In this document: positions 52,214 to 64,000 of the stretch, one piece after another | Layout: each line of letters begins with the position of its first letter | How positions within the stretch are numbered: the first letter of the stretch is position 1 | Assembly: GCA_032718475.1 (NCBI GenBank) | Contig: JAUCBJ010007043.1 | Coordinates: forward strand, 62,001 to 126,000 | Length of the DNA: 64,000 nt | DNA from: Nemertoderma westbladi | Lineage: Eukaryota > Xenacoelomorpha > Nemertodermatida > Nemertodermatidae | Direction of reading: 5' to 3' | The notes under the pieces: generated by a model | Told to the model about the DNA's origin: nothing | Database searches by the model: none | What the model saw: the letters and a program-made list of their open reading frames with translations, nothing else | Translations under genes and position numbers: made by a program

Positions 52214-55090
52214 ATGTCTGATACTAAGCAGAACCTGTCAGACAGTTTATTAGATGTAACTATCTGCGACTCAGATAGAGACGTACAACCGTCTGGTCGT
52301 AAATCCAGTTCACCTCCCACTGTGAGGAAGGTCATCCCTCCAGTAGTAATAACAGAACCTAGGCTGGTCCAACATCGTAGGTCTATCATAGGCACTCGAG
52401 CTCAGGTCAAGCGGGACCAAAAGGCAGCGGAACAGCAACAACCCACTAGTCAAGAACTTATTCCTCAGCGGCCCAGCAGCTCCAGTAGTGAGGATACTGT
52501 AGAGCTGACACCCGAGAGCGGAGCAGAGATGACGGATGCGGTTTATACGAATCCCCTTCTCATCCTTCCTGCAGCCGTGCTCGCTGGGTTATTGATCGCG
52601 GTGGAAGAACACCAGATCGATTGGGCGAGAAGTCAACGGTCAACTAGAGATAGCTACGCGGGATACACTAGTGAAGAACTGAAGTCTATTGTCGAGTCGC
52701 AATGGAACTTCCCCGGACCCGGACTCCCGTTTGATTTATCAGAAGCTGCCTGGGAAGACATACACCGGATGGGAGTAGCCAAGGAAACCATCGATCCAGC
52801 TGTGTGGAAGAGGTCCGCAGCCGGATACGCACAGGGATTCTTCAGCTCTATGGAGCGAATAGAAAAGCAACTTTTTCAACAACCTCAAGGACCTCAAGAG
52901 CAGGGATCGCTGCTTTATCAAGTTAGAGAAAGAGTTCTGCGGATTAGGCTAATCTTATCCGCCTTTGAGGAGGCTTCTAAAAGAAGGCAAGACACGTCGT
53001 TGCAAGTTGCCGTAAAGACTTGGTTTCAACGGGTGAGTCGCCAGGTTCAAGGAGCAGCTCAGTGGAAAGCTCAGTTGGAGGAGCGCTCAACCCATGGAGA
53101 ATCAACAGACGCTACTTTTTCCCAAGTGGAAAGTGAAGCGACGGCAGAGAAACCGCATAAGAGGGATGCCATTGACATCTATCTGTCAGACTATCAGCGT
53201 TTCGTAGGTGATGAAGAGTTGCGGAGAAGACTAGATGGGCTTAGCCCTAATAGTGAAGGAGCCCAGCGTGTGTTGGATGCAATTGATGTGGATAGGTTAG
53301 CGGCGAACCAAGCTAAATTCGATGAACAACTCCGCATCGCTAGAGACCAAGAAGAACAAGTAAAGAAAAATCGTATAGAAGATAGAAAGGCAGCGGCAGT
53401 GGCAGCAGCAGTGGCAGAGGCAGAAGCGGAAAGAAAGGCAGCAGCAGCAGTGGCAGAGGCAGAAGCGGAAAGAAAGGCAGCAGTGGCAGAGGCCGAAGCG
53501 GAAAGGAAAGCAGCAGCAGCAGTGGCAGTGGCAGAGGCCGAAGCGGAAAGGAAAGCGGCAGCAGCAGTGGCAGCGGCAGAAGCCGAAAGAAAAACAGCAG
53601 AGGCAGTGGCAGAAGCAGAACGGAGGGCATCTGAAGAGGCAACCCAACTAGAGTTGGAAAATCTTCAAGAGAGGCAAGACAACTTCAATAAACAGTTAAC
53701 AGCGAGCAATATGCAGATGATGAGTCGATCTACTCCCAAGAGACAGGGGTATACATCATCTGAGGAAGGCGATACCACCGACACCGAAGGCGGAGGAAAT
53801 CGATCTCGCCTAAGCAGACGTAAAAGAACATTCCACCGGCAGAAATTGCCTGATTTGCCTCCAGCTGTTAGAAGGCAACTAAATAACACCAAAGTAGGTA
53901 GTACAGAGCCCACAGACCAAATAATTAAAATAGAAAGACTCCCTACTATAGTAGATGAGCCTGAAATAATTAGGCTTGAAATCACCCCTTCGGTGATAGA
54001 CGCACATGTGCTCCCTGAAACTACCTCTAAATTCCCTCTGCATAGCACTAAGCTACCTGTGCCCCGCAGAACTGCCCAAGAGACAGTTCAGGTCCTGGAC
54101 CCCGAGCGAAATATTCACAATTTGTCGCCCGTTGTCCCTCGTCCACCCGCTACAACGTTGGCGACTCCCGCTTCGGCGGTCGAATGGGTGGACGAGAGAC
54201 GGCGGGGGATGGATATCCTGCTCGGGCAGATGCAGGAGACTGTCCAGCAATTCAAGGGCACAGTAAGGGAAAGTAGACTAGAGTTGCAAGAAGTGCAGCA
54301 AAGTATCGCGCTAGAGCGCGATAAATTAGTAAATACTCAAAGAGGTATACCACCACCCTCTGTAACAATGTGTCAACCCGTTAGGTCTGAAGTATTGCAT
54401 GCGCAAGGTGTGGAGCCTACACGCATATATACTGCTAGCGAAGTAGAAACTCCTATAGTGAACCCTATTAAGGGTAATTATAGACCTGTTGATAATGATA
54501 TTCCCTATAGAACTGATCATAATCCGAGAAATTTATATACCGATAACTCGATATTAAATAGCACGATGGCCCAAGAAAGTTTTACGCGTCAAATGGCTAG
54601 AACCGAAGCCCGGCAAGCGGTAAAGGTTGGAGAGATCGTCAAGTTCAATGGAGATGAGATGAAATGGTTACCTTTTAATGAATATTACAAAGATAACATA
54701 CAGAACTCTGTACTATCTAATGGAGAAAAACTTAGATACCTCATCGAGTGCTTGGAAGGATCTCCCAAGTTAATGGCGTTAAAGTTTATTGGACATCCAG
54801 ACGGATTAAGACAAGTTTGGGATACACTAAACATCAGGTATGGTAATAGGAATAATATCGCTGGGTACTTGTATGCCAAGTTAGTAGCGCCCCGAAAGTT
54901 TATTAGTAGCGGAATTATCGAGTTTTCCGATGAGATCCAGGAGATCTGCAGACAATTAGACTGGCTAGGTAAGTCTCATGAGTATCAGAACACTATGGTT
55001 ATTAGAGCAGTGGCTTCTACTTTACCTAAAGGTGGAGTAGGTACACGCTGGGATAAGAAAGTGTTATATATGATGGAACAACAACATGGT
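52214..55090 (+). pseudogene. BELb-3 Gag N-terminus to capsid
   Basis: Starts at ATG 52214 (MSDTKQNLSD, as in BELb-2) after the AT-rich leader. Residues: 100-370 a conserved region with EEHQIDWARS and WNFPGPGLP; 390-475 an Ala/Glu/Arg coiled coil of AEAERKAA repeats; a basic linker with SRSTPKRQG; 760 onward VRSEVLHAQGVEPTRIYTAS; and the DUF1759-type capsid at 800-950. Open until an inverted duplication (55085-55109) shifts the frame by +1. Before that change Gag and Pol formed one continuous frame, the usual BEL arrangement. The N-terminal half of about 700 residues is unusually long for BEL Gag. Confidence 0.88.
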
Positions 55091-55109
55091 AGGGCGAGAC
55101 CCTACCATG

Positions 55110-57167
55110 GCTGATCTCATGTCATTCCTAGATGGAGAAGTGAAATTACAGCTCCTGAAACAGTCTAGGGAGAAAACACCGGAAAACAAGGTAAGTGAAA
55201 AACCCGTCTCTAGGAGAAAAATAACACCAGTATGTTATACCGATGACGGCGAAAGCCAGACTTCTCAAGGAGAAGATAGCGGGAAGGACACGGATAGATC
55301 TTATTACGTGAATAAAATGCCTAAAGATCAGGTAAGTAAATTTAAGTCTCGAACAAATGACAGGAGGGAACAGGTAAGAAAAACTCCTCCCACGTCTCCC
55401 AAGAGAATTCAGGTGAGAAAACCCGAAGAAAGGGCAAGTGTACACAATGTGACTCAGAATAAGGTAAGTAACATCAAACCAAAATGTGCGCTGTGTGACG
55501 GGACCCACTATTTGAATAGGTGTGATGAATTTCTAAAGAAATCATTAACGGAGAGACGCGAAGTTATGTGGGATAAGCGGTTATGTTATAATTGCCTCAA
55601 ACAAGGACACCAACGGTGTACCTGTTTCTCGGACATAAGATGTGCAAAGTGTGGTGCGAAACATCATATCTTGTTGCACGCTGAATTCGATCGAAATAGT
55701 CCGAATCAGGTAAGTGATTCCGAGTTACATGTCCAATTCAGTGATGTGAACGACACTGATCAATCTGAGATGGAAGGATTCTATACAGATGAGTTCTCCG
55801 ACGAAAACGAATCCTGTTACATGATAAATACCGCAGTGTATCGAGCACTCACATATGAAAAGGATCCAGACAACGACTTTACTCTAACTACTTCTGAGCG
55901 ACAACCATCTGGGAAAGAGCCATCTTCAAATGTAGGGATCCGAGAGTTTCCTGTGGTGCAGGTGAGGGTTCACGGACCTAAGAGGAGTTATGTAGTGAAC
56001 GCCCTCCTCGACTCCGGTAGTACAGGAACATTCATCGACAAAGAGCTAGCCGAAGATATATTTGCTGGACAACTCAAGTTCCAAACTAAGCTCAACATGT
56101 CTGGCATAATGCAAGTTTGGAAATCTACAATAACAGCTGATTATTATGTAGACGCGTTGTCCACCCCACAAGACGAACTAGGAGAACACAGCATAAGGTC
56201 AGTGAAAATGGTGGCTATAAAGAACTTCGCTACTACTCAAGCAGACCTTTATAATTGGGACGAGGATGAGAGCATCCAACATCTTAACATACCTCGATTC
56301 CAGACTGATTATCCTGGAGTGCAAATACTCATCGGCCAAAACGCGCATGAGGCGCTGGAGACATTAGAGAAACGGCCTGCTCAACCGCAGCCACTACAGA
56401 CCTATGCGGTAAGAACTAGAGTAGGTTGGTACTTTACTGGCCCTTCCCGTAGAACACTCAGAGAAAGACTACCGCAAGAGAGCGTATGCCAGGTGAGTGA
56501 ATGGGAAGATGATACCAGTGAGGGAGACAACTCAACTGAGGGAATTCCATACTCCTCAGATAACGACGATGTTCACCAGCTTTTTGATGAGGAGAATACC
56601 ATCGATCTCCTTAAGGAAAACGAGGCTTGGCAAAACCAAGTGAACTTATGTCAACTTCTCTATCCATCTGAACGAGAAGCTTATAACGACGAGTTAAATG
56701 ACGTCATTGAGCGTCATAATGCCAAGATTCGGGATGAACATGCTGTACGATTCTTTACGCAAGAGGCGGTAGAGCCCAATTCCTACGATAAAGCCTTGTC
56801 GGTGGAAGAGGAAAGGGCCAAGCAGATCCAAGAGACAACTACATGTTTCCTCAAAGATCAAGGTAGGTATGAAGTCGGTTTACCTTTCCGCAAGAAAGAA
56901 CCGAAGTTCATCAATAACAGACCTTTGGCGGAAAAAAGAATCACGCAACTCCATCGACGCCTTACGGCTAATTCATCAGCTAAAGCAATGTATCAAACAC
57001 AGCTGGAAAAATTTATTAATAAGGGATACGCGGAGAGAGTACCGGAAGAAACACCTGTGACTGAGAGAACGTATTATTTAACTCACCATTACGTTCCTAA
57101 ACCCGGTAAACCACACGAAGTGAGAGTAGTGTTTGATGGCTCCGCTCTTTACATGGGTCATCCCTTA
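55110..57167 (+). pseudogene. BELb-3 CCHC, protease and RT start
   Basis: Continues the polyprotein in the shifted frame (open from 55086). CCHC-type knuckles CALCDGTHYLNRC, CYNCLKQGHQRCTC and CAKCGAKHH near 55480-55670. Aspartic protease LLDSGSTGTF near 56006. The region linking protease and RT contains SSDNDD. RT fingers YYLTHHYVPKPGK and VRVVFDGSA near 57073-57145. A one-base deletion near 57160 (CAT where BELb-2 has CAAT) ends the frame; the true coding sense continues in the next frame. Confidence 0.88.
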
Positions 57168-58969
57168 ACTCTGAATTGTTACCCGGACCCAACTTGCTTC
57201 AATCTTTGTTGGGAATTCTTTTAAGACTGAGACAATATTCGATTGCTTTCGCCTCCGATATAGAAGGCATGTTCTTGCAAGTCAAAGTGTTGGATAGGGA
57301 TCGAGATAGCCTACGATTTCTATGGTGGCCCGAAGGAGACCTCAACCAGAAACCGGTGGAGTACTGGATGACCATCCAGGCCTTTGGGATAATCTCAAGC
57401 CCTTCCAACGCCTGTTCGGTAGTGCGTACTACTGCAGAGGACAATCGAGAGGCATTCTCTAAGGAAGTAATCGACAACATCAAGAAAGACATATACATGG
57501 ACGACAATCTGAAATCCCTCCCATCAGTTGAGGAAGCCATTGAGGTCGCTAAGGGAACGGTAGAGTGCTTAAAAAGAGGTGGATTTCGATTAACCAAATT
57601 CACCAGCAACTCCCGTGAGTTTCTGGAGTCGATCCCTGCGGAAGATCGCGGAGCGAAAGATCTCGATTTGATCAAAGATGATCTGCCAGAAACCAAGACA
57701 CTCGGCTTGAAATGGGACACAGAGAGAGATATCCTGTTTTTCCAACTAAAACGGCGAGATAATCCTGTTCGAACCAAACGGATTTGCTTAAGTATACTGA
57801 GCACTTATTTCGATCCATTGGGATTTATTAGCCCAGTTATATTGATTGCTCGAAGTTTGGTACAACAAATGTGGCTTGAAAACCACTCATGGGATGATCC
57901 ACTTAAGGGGGAATTACTGAAGCAGTGGATGAAATGGGAAGATTCTCTACCGGCTATCGAGGAGTTTATAATTTCCCGTTCATATTTTGGTCATGTTCTC
58001 CCTACGTATTCCTATCAACTCCATGTGTTTGGAGACGCCAGCGATATGGGAATCGGTATAGTAGCCTACCTAAGAGTGGAAACTCCGGATGGAATCAAAG
58101 TCGCCTTGGTTACTTCTAAGGCATTAATCAACAACAAGTTGAAAGTTCCTCGAGCGGAGTTAAAAGCGGCTCTATACGCTACAGCCATCGGCCGGAATGT
58201 AACCGAACAGATTGACTATACATTAGAGAAAACTGTCTATTGGACCGACGCTTTACTCGTGTTAGAGTATATAACCAATGAAGTCTGTCAGTTCAGCGTC
58301 TTCGTTACCAACAGAGTAGCCATCATACTTAGTCGCACGACGATGGACCAATGGAGACATTGCCCCGGAACGATTAATCCAGCGGACATCGCGTCCCGAG
58401 GAGCGACTCCAAAGGAATTGGTAAATACTCCCGAATGGTTAGGTGGACCCGACTTTCTCTACCGAGAAGAAGAAGAATGGCCACCCCATCTCACAACAGC
58501 AGAGATCAGACAGGCCAAGGGAGCGGAGAAAGTTAAACCCAAAACTCGAGCGAGTAAATCGAAGTTGTTTAAACCTGCGGTTGATCTATCTGTATTATTT
58601 ACTTCCGGAGATGATGCTTTGGATCAGAAACCCACCGCCACGACGAAAGAAGTCTTGGAAATCCGTGACAAGGATTGGAAATCTGGAATACCAGATATCT
58701 CGCAAGGACTCTCACCTCTCTTGCAGAGAGCGATACGTCACTACAGTTCCTGGAATCGGCTCTGTAAGGCTGTTACCTATTTGAAACGATGTTTTCATCA
58801 TCGTTACTCCGGAACAAAGACCAATAGCGATGACGCTCCATCAACATCTGCACGAGTCCATGTTATTAAAGATATTCCTAAATACAAGATACCCGACAGG
58901 TTTCTAAAGGAGAAGATCAGCTACCAGGAGCATGATGAAACCAACAAACAGATGCTGAGACTTCTATAA
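57168..58969 (+). pseudogene. BELb-3 RT palm, thumb and RNase H
   Basis: Residues counted from 57176. Palm block FASDIEGMFLQV near 26, FLWWPEGD, AFGIISSPSNA, the catalytic YMDD at Tyr107, then thumb/connection (STYFDPLGFISPVI). RNase H: FGDASDMG near 285, PRAELKAAL (Glu), YWTDALLVL (Asp) and NPADIASRG (Asp). All active-site residues are present. It ends at an in-frame TAA (58967-58969), and the same frame continues directly into integrase, so this stop is the only break between RT and integrase. Confidence 0.9.
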
Positions 58970-60379
58970 TGCTATGAGGATTCCGATAAGTATTTCCTGT
59001 TGTTAAGAAATCCACAGATGCGCTTAAGGGATCGCTTCTCTAGTACCATGATAGATGGGTTAATACGTGTTGGAGGTAGATTAACAAACGCCCCATTATC
59101 CTTTGACACTAAGTTTCCCATACTCATTAGAAATCTTGATATACAAATCAAGATGATTGTAGATGTCCATAGCAAACTGTACCATGCTGGAAGAGAACGA
59201 GTTCTGAGCGAAATTCGAACTCGCTACTATTTTTATAAACCCCGTAGGGCTCTGAACCAAGTTCTTAGGAACTGCATACCCTGTAAGAAAGCATTCAGTA
59301 GGCCTTTAACACAGCGAGAGGCAGAATTACCTAGGGAAAGAGTAAGCTTCTATGAACCACCCTTTACTAATACCGGTGTGGATTTATTTGGCCCTATTGA
59401 AGTATATCGTGCCCGGACTATAGTCAAGAGATGGTGTGTCATCTTCGTTTGTATGACTTGTAGAGCTATCCATCTCGATATGGTAAACGATCTATCCACC
59501 AACAGCTTCGTGTTGAGTTTACGACGACAGATCGCTCGCTTCGGAACCAGTAACACGATGAGATCGGATAAGGGAACGAACTTCATTGGCGCCAACAATG
59601 AAATTCAAGCTTACGTAAAGGACTGGAACAAAAGACAGGTGGACGATCAGCTAAGGATAACAGCGTCTAGCTGGACCTTCAACGCCGCCGACGCCCCTTG
59701 GTGGGGAGGAAGTTGGGAGAGATTGATTAGGAGCGTGAAGACTGCGTTCCACTTTATTGTGCCTTGTCGCGCTTATCTCACCGACGAACTATTGCGGACG
59801 TTAATGGAGGAAATCGCCGCCTATCTCAACGAAAGACCGCTTATGCCAGTCTCTTCAAATCCTGATTCCCTGGAAGCGCTAACACCCGCGCACTTTCTAC
59901 TGAAGAAACCCGTAGCCATGCTCCCACGATCGGAGATCACAGACGGAGACAAGTACTGCCGTCGAACCTGGCAACTTATGCAGTTGCTATCCCGTCGTTT
60001 CGCTGACCATTTCGAGAAACATTACCTGCCCACTCTACAACTTCGAACTAAGTGGTTTGCGCAGCAAGAAAACGTCAGCGCTGGAGACATGGTGCTTATT
60101 GTGGACCCCGATCTCCCACGTAAGCGATGGCAAACAGGACGTATCATCGAGACTTATATCTCGAGCGATGGTTTGGTGCGATCAGTAGAGCTCGTCGTCA
60201 TGCGGCGGAACTTTAAGAAACCAGGGATAGTCTTTGAGACTCAACAGCTCAATCGCCCAGTGGGACGTTTATGTTTACTGGAAAGAGACAGAGAGCTCTC
60301 CGGGAACTATGGAAGGCAAGAAACTCTTCCCACGACCACTTCCCTAATCCAACCAACATCTAGGGACTCCCCAACTTAA
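58970..60379 (+). pseudogene. BELb-3 integrase
   Basis: In frame with RT-RNase H after the single TAA. Residues counted from 59000. HHCC zinc region ending NCIPCKKAF near 100. Catalytic Asp128 (GVDLFGP), Asp190 (RSDKGTNF) and Glu240 (WERLIRS). DUF5641-like tail GDMVLIVDPDLPR and RWQTGRIIETY. The C-terminal RLCLLERDRELSGNYG block is also retained by BELb-1. The catalytic set is complete. It inserts the cDNA with 5-bp duplications, as seen for BELb-2. Confidence 0.9.
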
Positions 60380-60925
60380 TATCGTTCGGAGTGGGCGTGT
60401 GACTCTATTATTTTATATTATTTTATCATTTTTATATTTATGTATGTATTACTATGTAATTTTATTATAATCGTTTTATTTAATTTAGTAGAATATTATT
60501 TAGCGATTATTTTGTAGAATAGTGCAATATATTCGTGTTTATTACGTACATACTTACTTATATTATATTTAGTGTGACGGCGAAGAAATAATTATTTTTT
60601 CTCTTTCCTTACTGTCCGTATTATATTATAAATACGTAACTACAGTAAGATGAAATGTCTGTACTTATTAAAGTACAATAAAGCCACTACTGTATTTAAG
60701 TATTATTGGTAGGCAGAGTATTAGGAATGCAAAGTTCAGATCCTCGTGTCTCGGCTAAACCAAGCTCTGGGTAGACCTTGGAAACGACTTGCCTCTTCAC
60801 ACTAACATTGCTTCGTGCGATATTGCTCTCATACCGTATATTAAATAATACATATAGTAGCGTGATGTCCCTTTAACAGTAGCGTATAACGCAAAATAAA
60901 TCTGTTAAACCCTTTGACCATCTGT

Positions 60926-61203
60926 AATTCTAGTCGATTAAGATATCGCGGCACCCACCGATATACTTGAAAGACAAATTCTAGAATCAGTGGTTAACGT
61001 CCCCAGACAAGTTCTGGAATAAATCGGTGCCCATCTCAAATATTAATTAATTAATATTTGCAAAATCTAATAAATCAAAATCTGTAAAATTCAGATCCTT
61101 CAATAATTCTAGTCAATTAAGATATCGTAGTATTTACCGATATTCTTAAAAAGACAATTGTCATAGAATTAAGGATCTTGTGTCCCCAGACATGTTCTGG
61201 AAT
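60926..61203 (+). repeat. Duplicated structured motif (BELb-3)
   Basis: Two units as in BELb-1: ATTCTAG...GATATCG-loop-CGATAT...CTAGAAT, then CCCCAGACAAGTTCTGGAAT; in unit 2 the last hairpin is CCCCAGACATGTTCTGGAAT. In unit 2 the inner stem (ATATCG/CGATAT) is kept although its loop differs. Confidence 0.65.
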
Positions 61204-61843
61204 CCAAATATGTCCATTTAATTATCAAATAATAAAATTTCAGGGAATCAATTTAAATTCATGCCTTTTAATGAATTTAATAAATTGCCATTTTTACGCA
61301 ATTTATAAAGTTCCCAAAATTCCATTAATTAATAGATCAAGGGAGCGGAGATTTATCTTATCATGCGTATGAGTGTGTGAAAGTCTCCCAAACATAGTCA
61401 ATAGCCGATAAAATTCATAAAGTCATGTATAAAACAGAACATTGACTATTAAAGAATTACTATTAAATAACATCCCAGATCTGTATGCATTGGAATCACC
61501 CTAATTCTACCGCTAGCTTTGCATAATGTCACCATAGCAACAACCACGCTAGAATTAGAATTGAGTTAAAAGAACAATAGAAAGCTTGTCTCATTGAATA
61601 GCATAGGGAATAAATAGTGCACTGATAGTATCCAAGGATACATAATAATACAGTGACATTCTGGAAGGCATTGACTAACGGACAAGTGACCCGAGTGTGT
61701 GTAATTTGTGACAAGTTGTGTGTGTGGTATTTGTGAGTTTATAGGTGAATGTTACTGCTAAGGTGTGTTTACAGTAGCTAGTCGCAATCGTAAAAGTAAC
61801 CTAACTCTCCAAGGAAACCTGAAGTACATCTAAGCCTTTGGGA

Positions 61844-61951
61844 CGGACAGTTGAGTGACTTGTGCCGGTTGTCGTTGTCGTTGTGCGGCTACGTCGTTGG
61901 CGAAAGTACAGCGGCGACGACACATCGGCGCTGAGGATCTCGTACTGTCCG
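61844..61951 (+). promoter_or_regulatory. Conserved stem-loop upstream of ORF3 (BELb-3)
   Basis: CGGACAGT (61844-61851) and ACTGTCCG (61944-61951) pair perfectly. The ninth pair of the other two copies is lost. The ORF3 ATG lies at 62033. Confidence 0.6.
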
Positions 61952-62032
61952 GGGTTGATTGGGGTAGGCAGCGACGCCCGCTCGCCTAAATATAAACTCA
62001 TTATAATATGGATAAACTCATATATAGCAGAT

Positions 62033-63315
62033 ATGACGGAGTTGATAGAAGATGGTCTTGGTATCGGGGAGCGATATACTCTACTTTTACAAGCGTTTGT
62101 TGATAGCTTAATACGCGGCGACGTTAGTCCAACTGCTGCGGAAGACGATGGTCGTTATATCGAACCGCCAATGTCCCAAGAGCAGCTCGCGCGAGTTGGA
62201 CTATAGAAAATTCGCTGCTCGATATACGCGGCGTAATGGTATGTATATGGGCTTCTTAACTACTGGTCATCCTATCGATTTACACAATACGGACTATGTC
62301 GACTATATATTCTGCCCAGCGGAGTCGGAACCATAAACGGAAATTCGAATGCGAAAATTCTATTCGAAATCGACTCGAAAGAAAAGACACTTAAGAAACA
62401 AATGGACGCGGTAACTCCAACGTATATTTGGAATTCTTGATAGAAGCATTGTAACAACAAATAAATATCACCCGTGTTTACCCTACCAGACGTGCGTCTT
62501 TGGTATTATTACGATAAATGCCCTAGACCCAACTAATAAACGGAAAGACATAAACATCCACGTAAACCGAAACTTGTTGACGTATCACCTATGCTCACTC
62601 GGCTCGAACGATCCTGGAGTAAACCTACGATCAGAGTCCCGGAATACTCGGTCAAACCTCCTCATTCCTTAGTTGGACCTCAGACCTGCGATCTTGGTGG
62701 TGTCGCGGATCCTCGCGGACTGTATTCACTGTTCAAAGATCTAGTGCTACCCTAACAATTAATCGGTAACACTCCGACAGTGATTTCTAGCTAGCCGCCC
62801 ATCTTACCTAGCCGGATTGTGACGCGGACACCTAATATCACTATCCAACCGTATGGTCGTCCACGCTTAACGCGATACAACCCCTCATCAAGGTGAAGGA
62901 GAGCGTTGTACGAAACGAGTTAAACGCTATTTTATAAAGATCAAAAAGGAAACCTGCGTTTGTTCAGATAAACGTAAGTTATCACAGTGAGTCCAATCGA
63001 TACACGAATTGGCCTTATCTCAATTCGATTGGGAAATCCAGAATCTCTAAGAAGTTATCGAACTTGGACGATCCTATTTTCTGCGAGAGTTTTTGGATGA
63101 ACGTATCCAGCTACGAGCGGAGGAAAATCAGCTCGAGGAGAAGCATATCGAAACGGCAGATACCTCGACCACAATCCTACACCTTCTGATGCAATCATAT
63201 TGCACCCTTCACCCAGGAGTTATGGCCCTCCTAGTAAAGTGGCTCCCCCCAAAGAGAAAAAGACTCTTGCTAGCCTCAAAAAACTGCGTAAACGCCGTCT
63301 GCGTAAGAAAGACTA
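62033..63315 (+). pseudogene. BELb-3 ORF3, heavily decayed
   Basis: The start (ATG 62033) is preserved with YTLLLQAFVDSLIRG and DDGRYIEPPMSQEQL. A frameshift follows at about 62190 (the next block LDYRKFAARYTRRNG is in another frame), then stops and deletions. The middle is shorter than in BELb-1. The 3' tail near 63040-63315 is well conserved and keeps both the Glu/Arg-rich coiled-coil frame and the basic LKKLRKRRLRKKD frame. The protein cannot be made from this copy, although the element is the youngest, so ORF3 is not needed in cis for transposition. Confidence 0.6.
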
Positions 63316-63394
63316 ACTGTTTAGAGTATCTTTATGTTTTAGAAACTGTGATTTTTATATTTTATAGACTGAAAATCCCATTTTCTGGGAGCGG

Positions 63395-64000
63395 TGTAAA
63401 AGCCTTTGCTGAATTGCCCCGTTATTTTTATTATCTTTTACATTAAAATACTCTGTAGTTGATTTAATAAGTGTAAGAGACCGTATTATTGCTGTATCGG
63501 TGTTTTTAGAGGATCTAAGACCTATTTCCTCCGTATGTGTACTGTGAAAGGCATATTTTATGATTCTATGGCAATTCGTGACGCAAAGGGGTGATAGCTA
63601 CTCTTGAACAGTAGTTACTATGACTACGGTTAACAGCTGACATTCATACGTGTTGATTTCCTTTGTTCTACGGCGTCTCTCAGTTCAGTCAGCCAATTAG
63701 AGCGTTTTTGTGGCTCCTTGTACAGAAAATTTCCGAGAAATGACGCAATGCCTATGTGCAGTGTTTACATTCAGTCCTGAGCCAAAGAAAGAACGGCTTG
63801 GAAGTATTTTGTGCTTTACTGTTTTTAGTCTTACACTAGTAGGTTTAATTACAAGGACATATATCCTTTAACTACCTGACTCATGGAATCACTGCTGACT
63901 GATCATACATGCTGACTGCTGAAACATTGCAAACTCATAACAATCAGTGTTTTCATTGTTGTTTTATACTGCTATTTACCGTCAGTTCTTCATAATATGG
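63395..64000 (+). repeat. BELb-3 3' LTR (partial, cut by window end)
   Basis: The first 606 bases match 48794-49399 with one visible substitution. It is preceded by CCATTTTCTGGGAGCGG, the same internal end as in BELb-1. The remaining 630 or so bases and the target duplication lie outside the window. Confidence 0.92.

Larger units (their letters stand above)
60380..62032 (+). other. BELb-3 conserved spacer between pol and ORF3
   Basis: Colinear with BELb-1 7804-9434. Contains the paired structured motif (60926-61022 and 61105-61203) and the conserved stem (61844-61851 with 61944-61951). No coding capacity. Confidence 0.75.
48794..64000 (+). mobile_element. BELb-3: near-complete giant BEL/Pao element, runs off the window
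   Basis: At least 15.2 kb: 5' LTR 48794-50031, 5' UTR to 52213, gag-protease-RT-RNase H-integrase 52214-60379, conserved spacer, decayed ORF3, 3' LTR from 63395 past the window end. The polyprotein is about 2700 codons and is interrupted by only two frameshifts (55085-55109 and about 57160) and one stop (58967). The LTRs differ at one base (49180 against 63782) in the 606 bases that can be compared. This is the best reference copy for the deleted BELb-1 and BELb-2. Confidence 0.93.

Overview
The window reads as repeat-dense nuclear DNA of an invertebrate animal. It is AT-rich and full of BEL/Pao-type LTR retrotransposons and apurinic-endonuclease LINEs, with no bacterial-style operons, no tRNA or rRNA gene and no convincing host gene. 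BEL/Pao elements are metazoan-specific, so an animal source is fairly safe; the phylum cannot be read from the sequence. Names used here are local: LINEa (three copies), LINEb (one copy), BELa (one copy) and BELb (three copies: BELb-1, BELb-2, BELb-3).

Layout. 1-950 is non-coding with hairpins. LINEa copy 1 starts near 950 and is cut at 3814 by BELa (3815-35278). BELa has TG...CA LTRs of about 550 bp and a 5-bp target duplication TACTG at 3810-3814 and 35279-35283, and LINEa resumes after it. BELa itself was hit twice. BELb-1 (4522 to about 11011, +) lies in its gag start. BELb-2 (19124-30585, -, target duplication GGAGG) lies in a tandem-hairpin array downstream of its integrase. Without these guests BELa is about 13.5 kb: LTR, a long gag with three poly-G tracts, capsid-protease-RT (RT palm deleted)-RNase H, integrase, hairpin repeats, a third ORF with three CCHC zinc knuckles, then the LTR. 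From 36.1 to 48.8 kb there are satellite units of about 150 bp, LINEa copies 2 and 3, and LINEb (41268-45391) with an open 1076-codon EN-RT ORF2. From 48794 to past the window end lies BELb-3, more than 15.2 kb long. Its LTRs differ at one position over the 606 comparable bases, so it is very young, and its polyprotein is broken only by two frameshifts and one stop.

How the parts relate. BELb-3 is the most nearly complete copy. BELb-1 and BELb-2 are internally deleted relatives lacking much of pol, so they would have needed enzymes supplied in trans. Both BEL families carry a third ORF in the position where other retroelements have env. Neither third ORF looks like an envelope protein. In both families the pol-ORF3 interval holds repeated hairpin-forming sequence, and in BELb a stem-loop upstream of ORF3 is preserved in all three copies. 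These ORF3 modules are the best candidates for something undescribed. A second theme is perfect inverted duplications inside BELb coding sequence (6520-6555, 7150-7326, 55085-55109), which look like snap-back or template-switch products.
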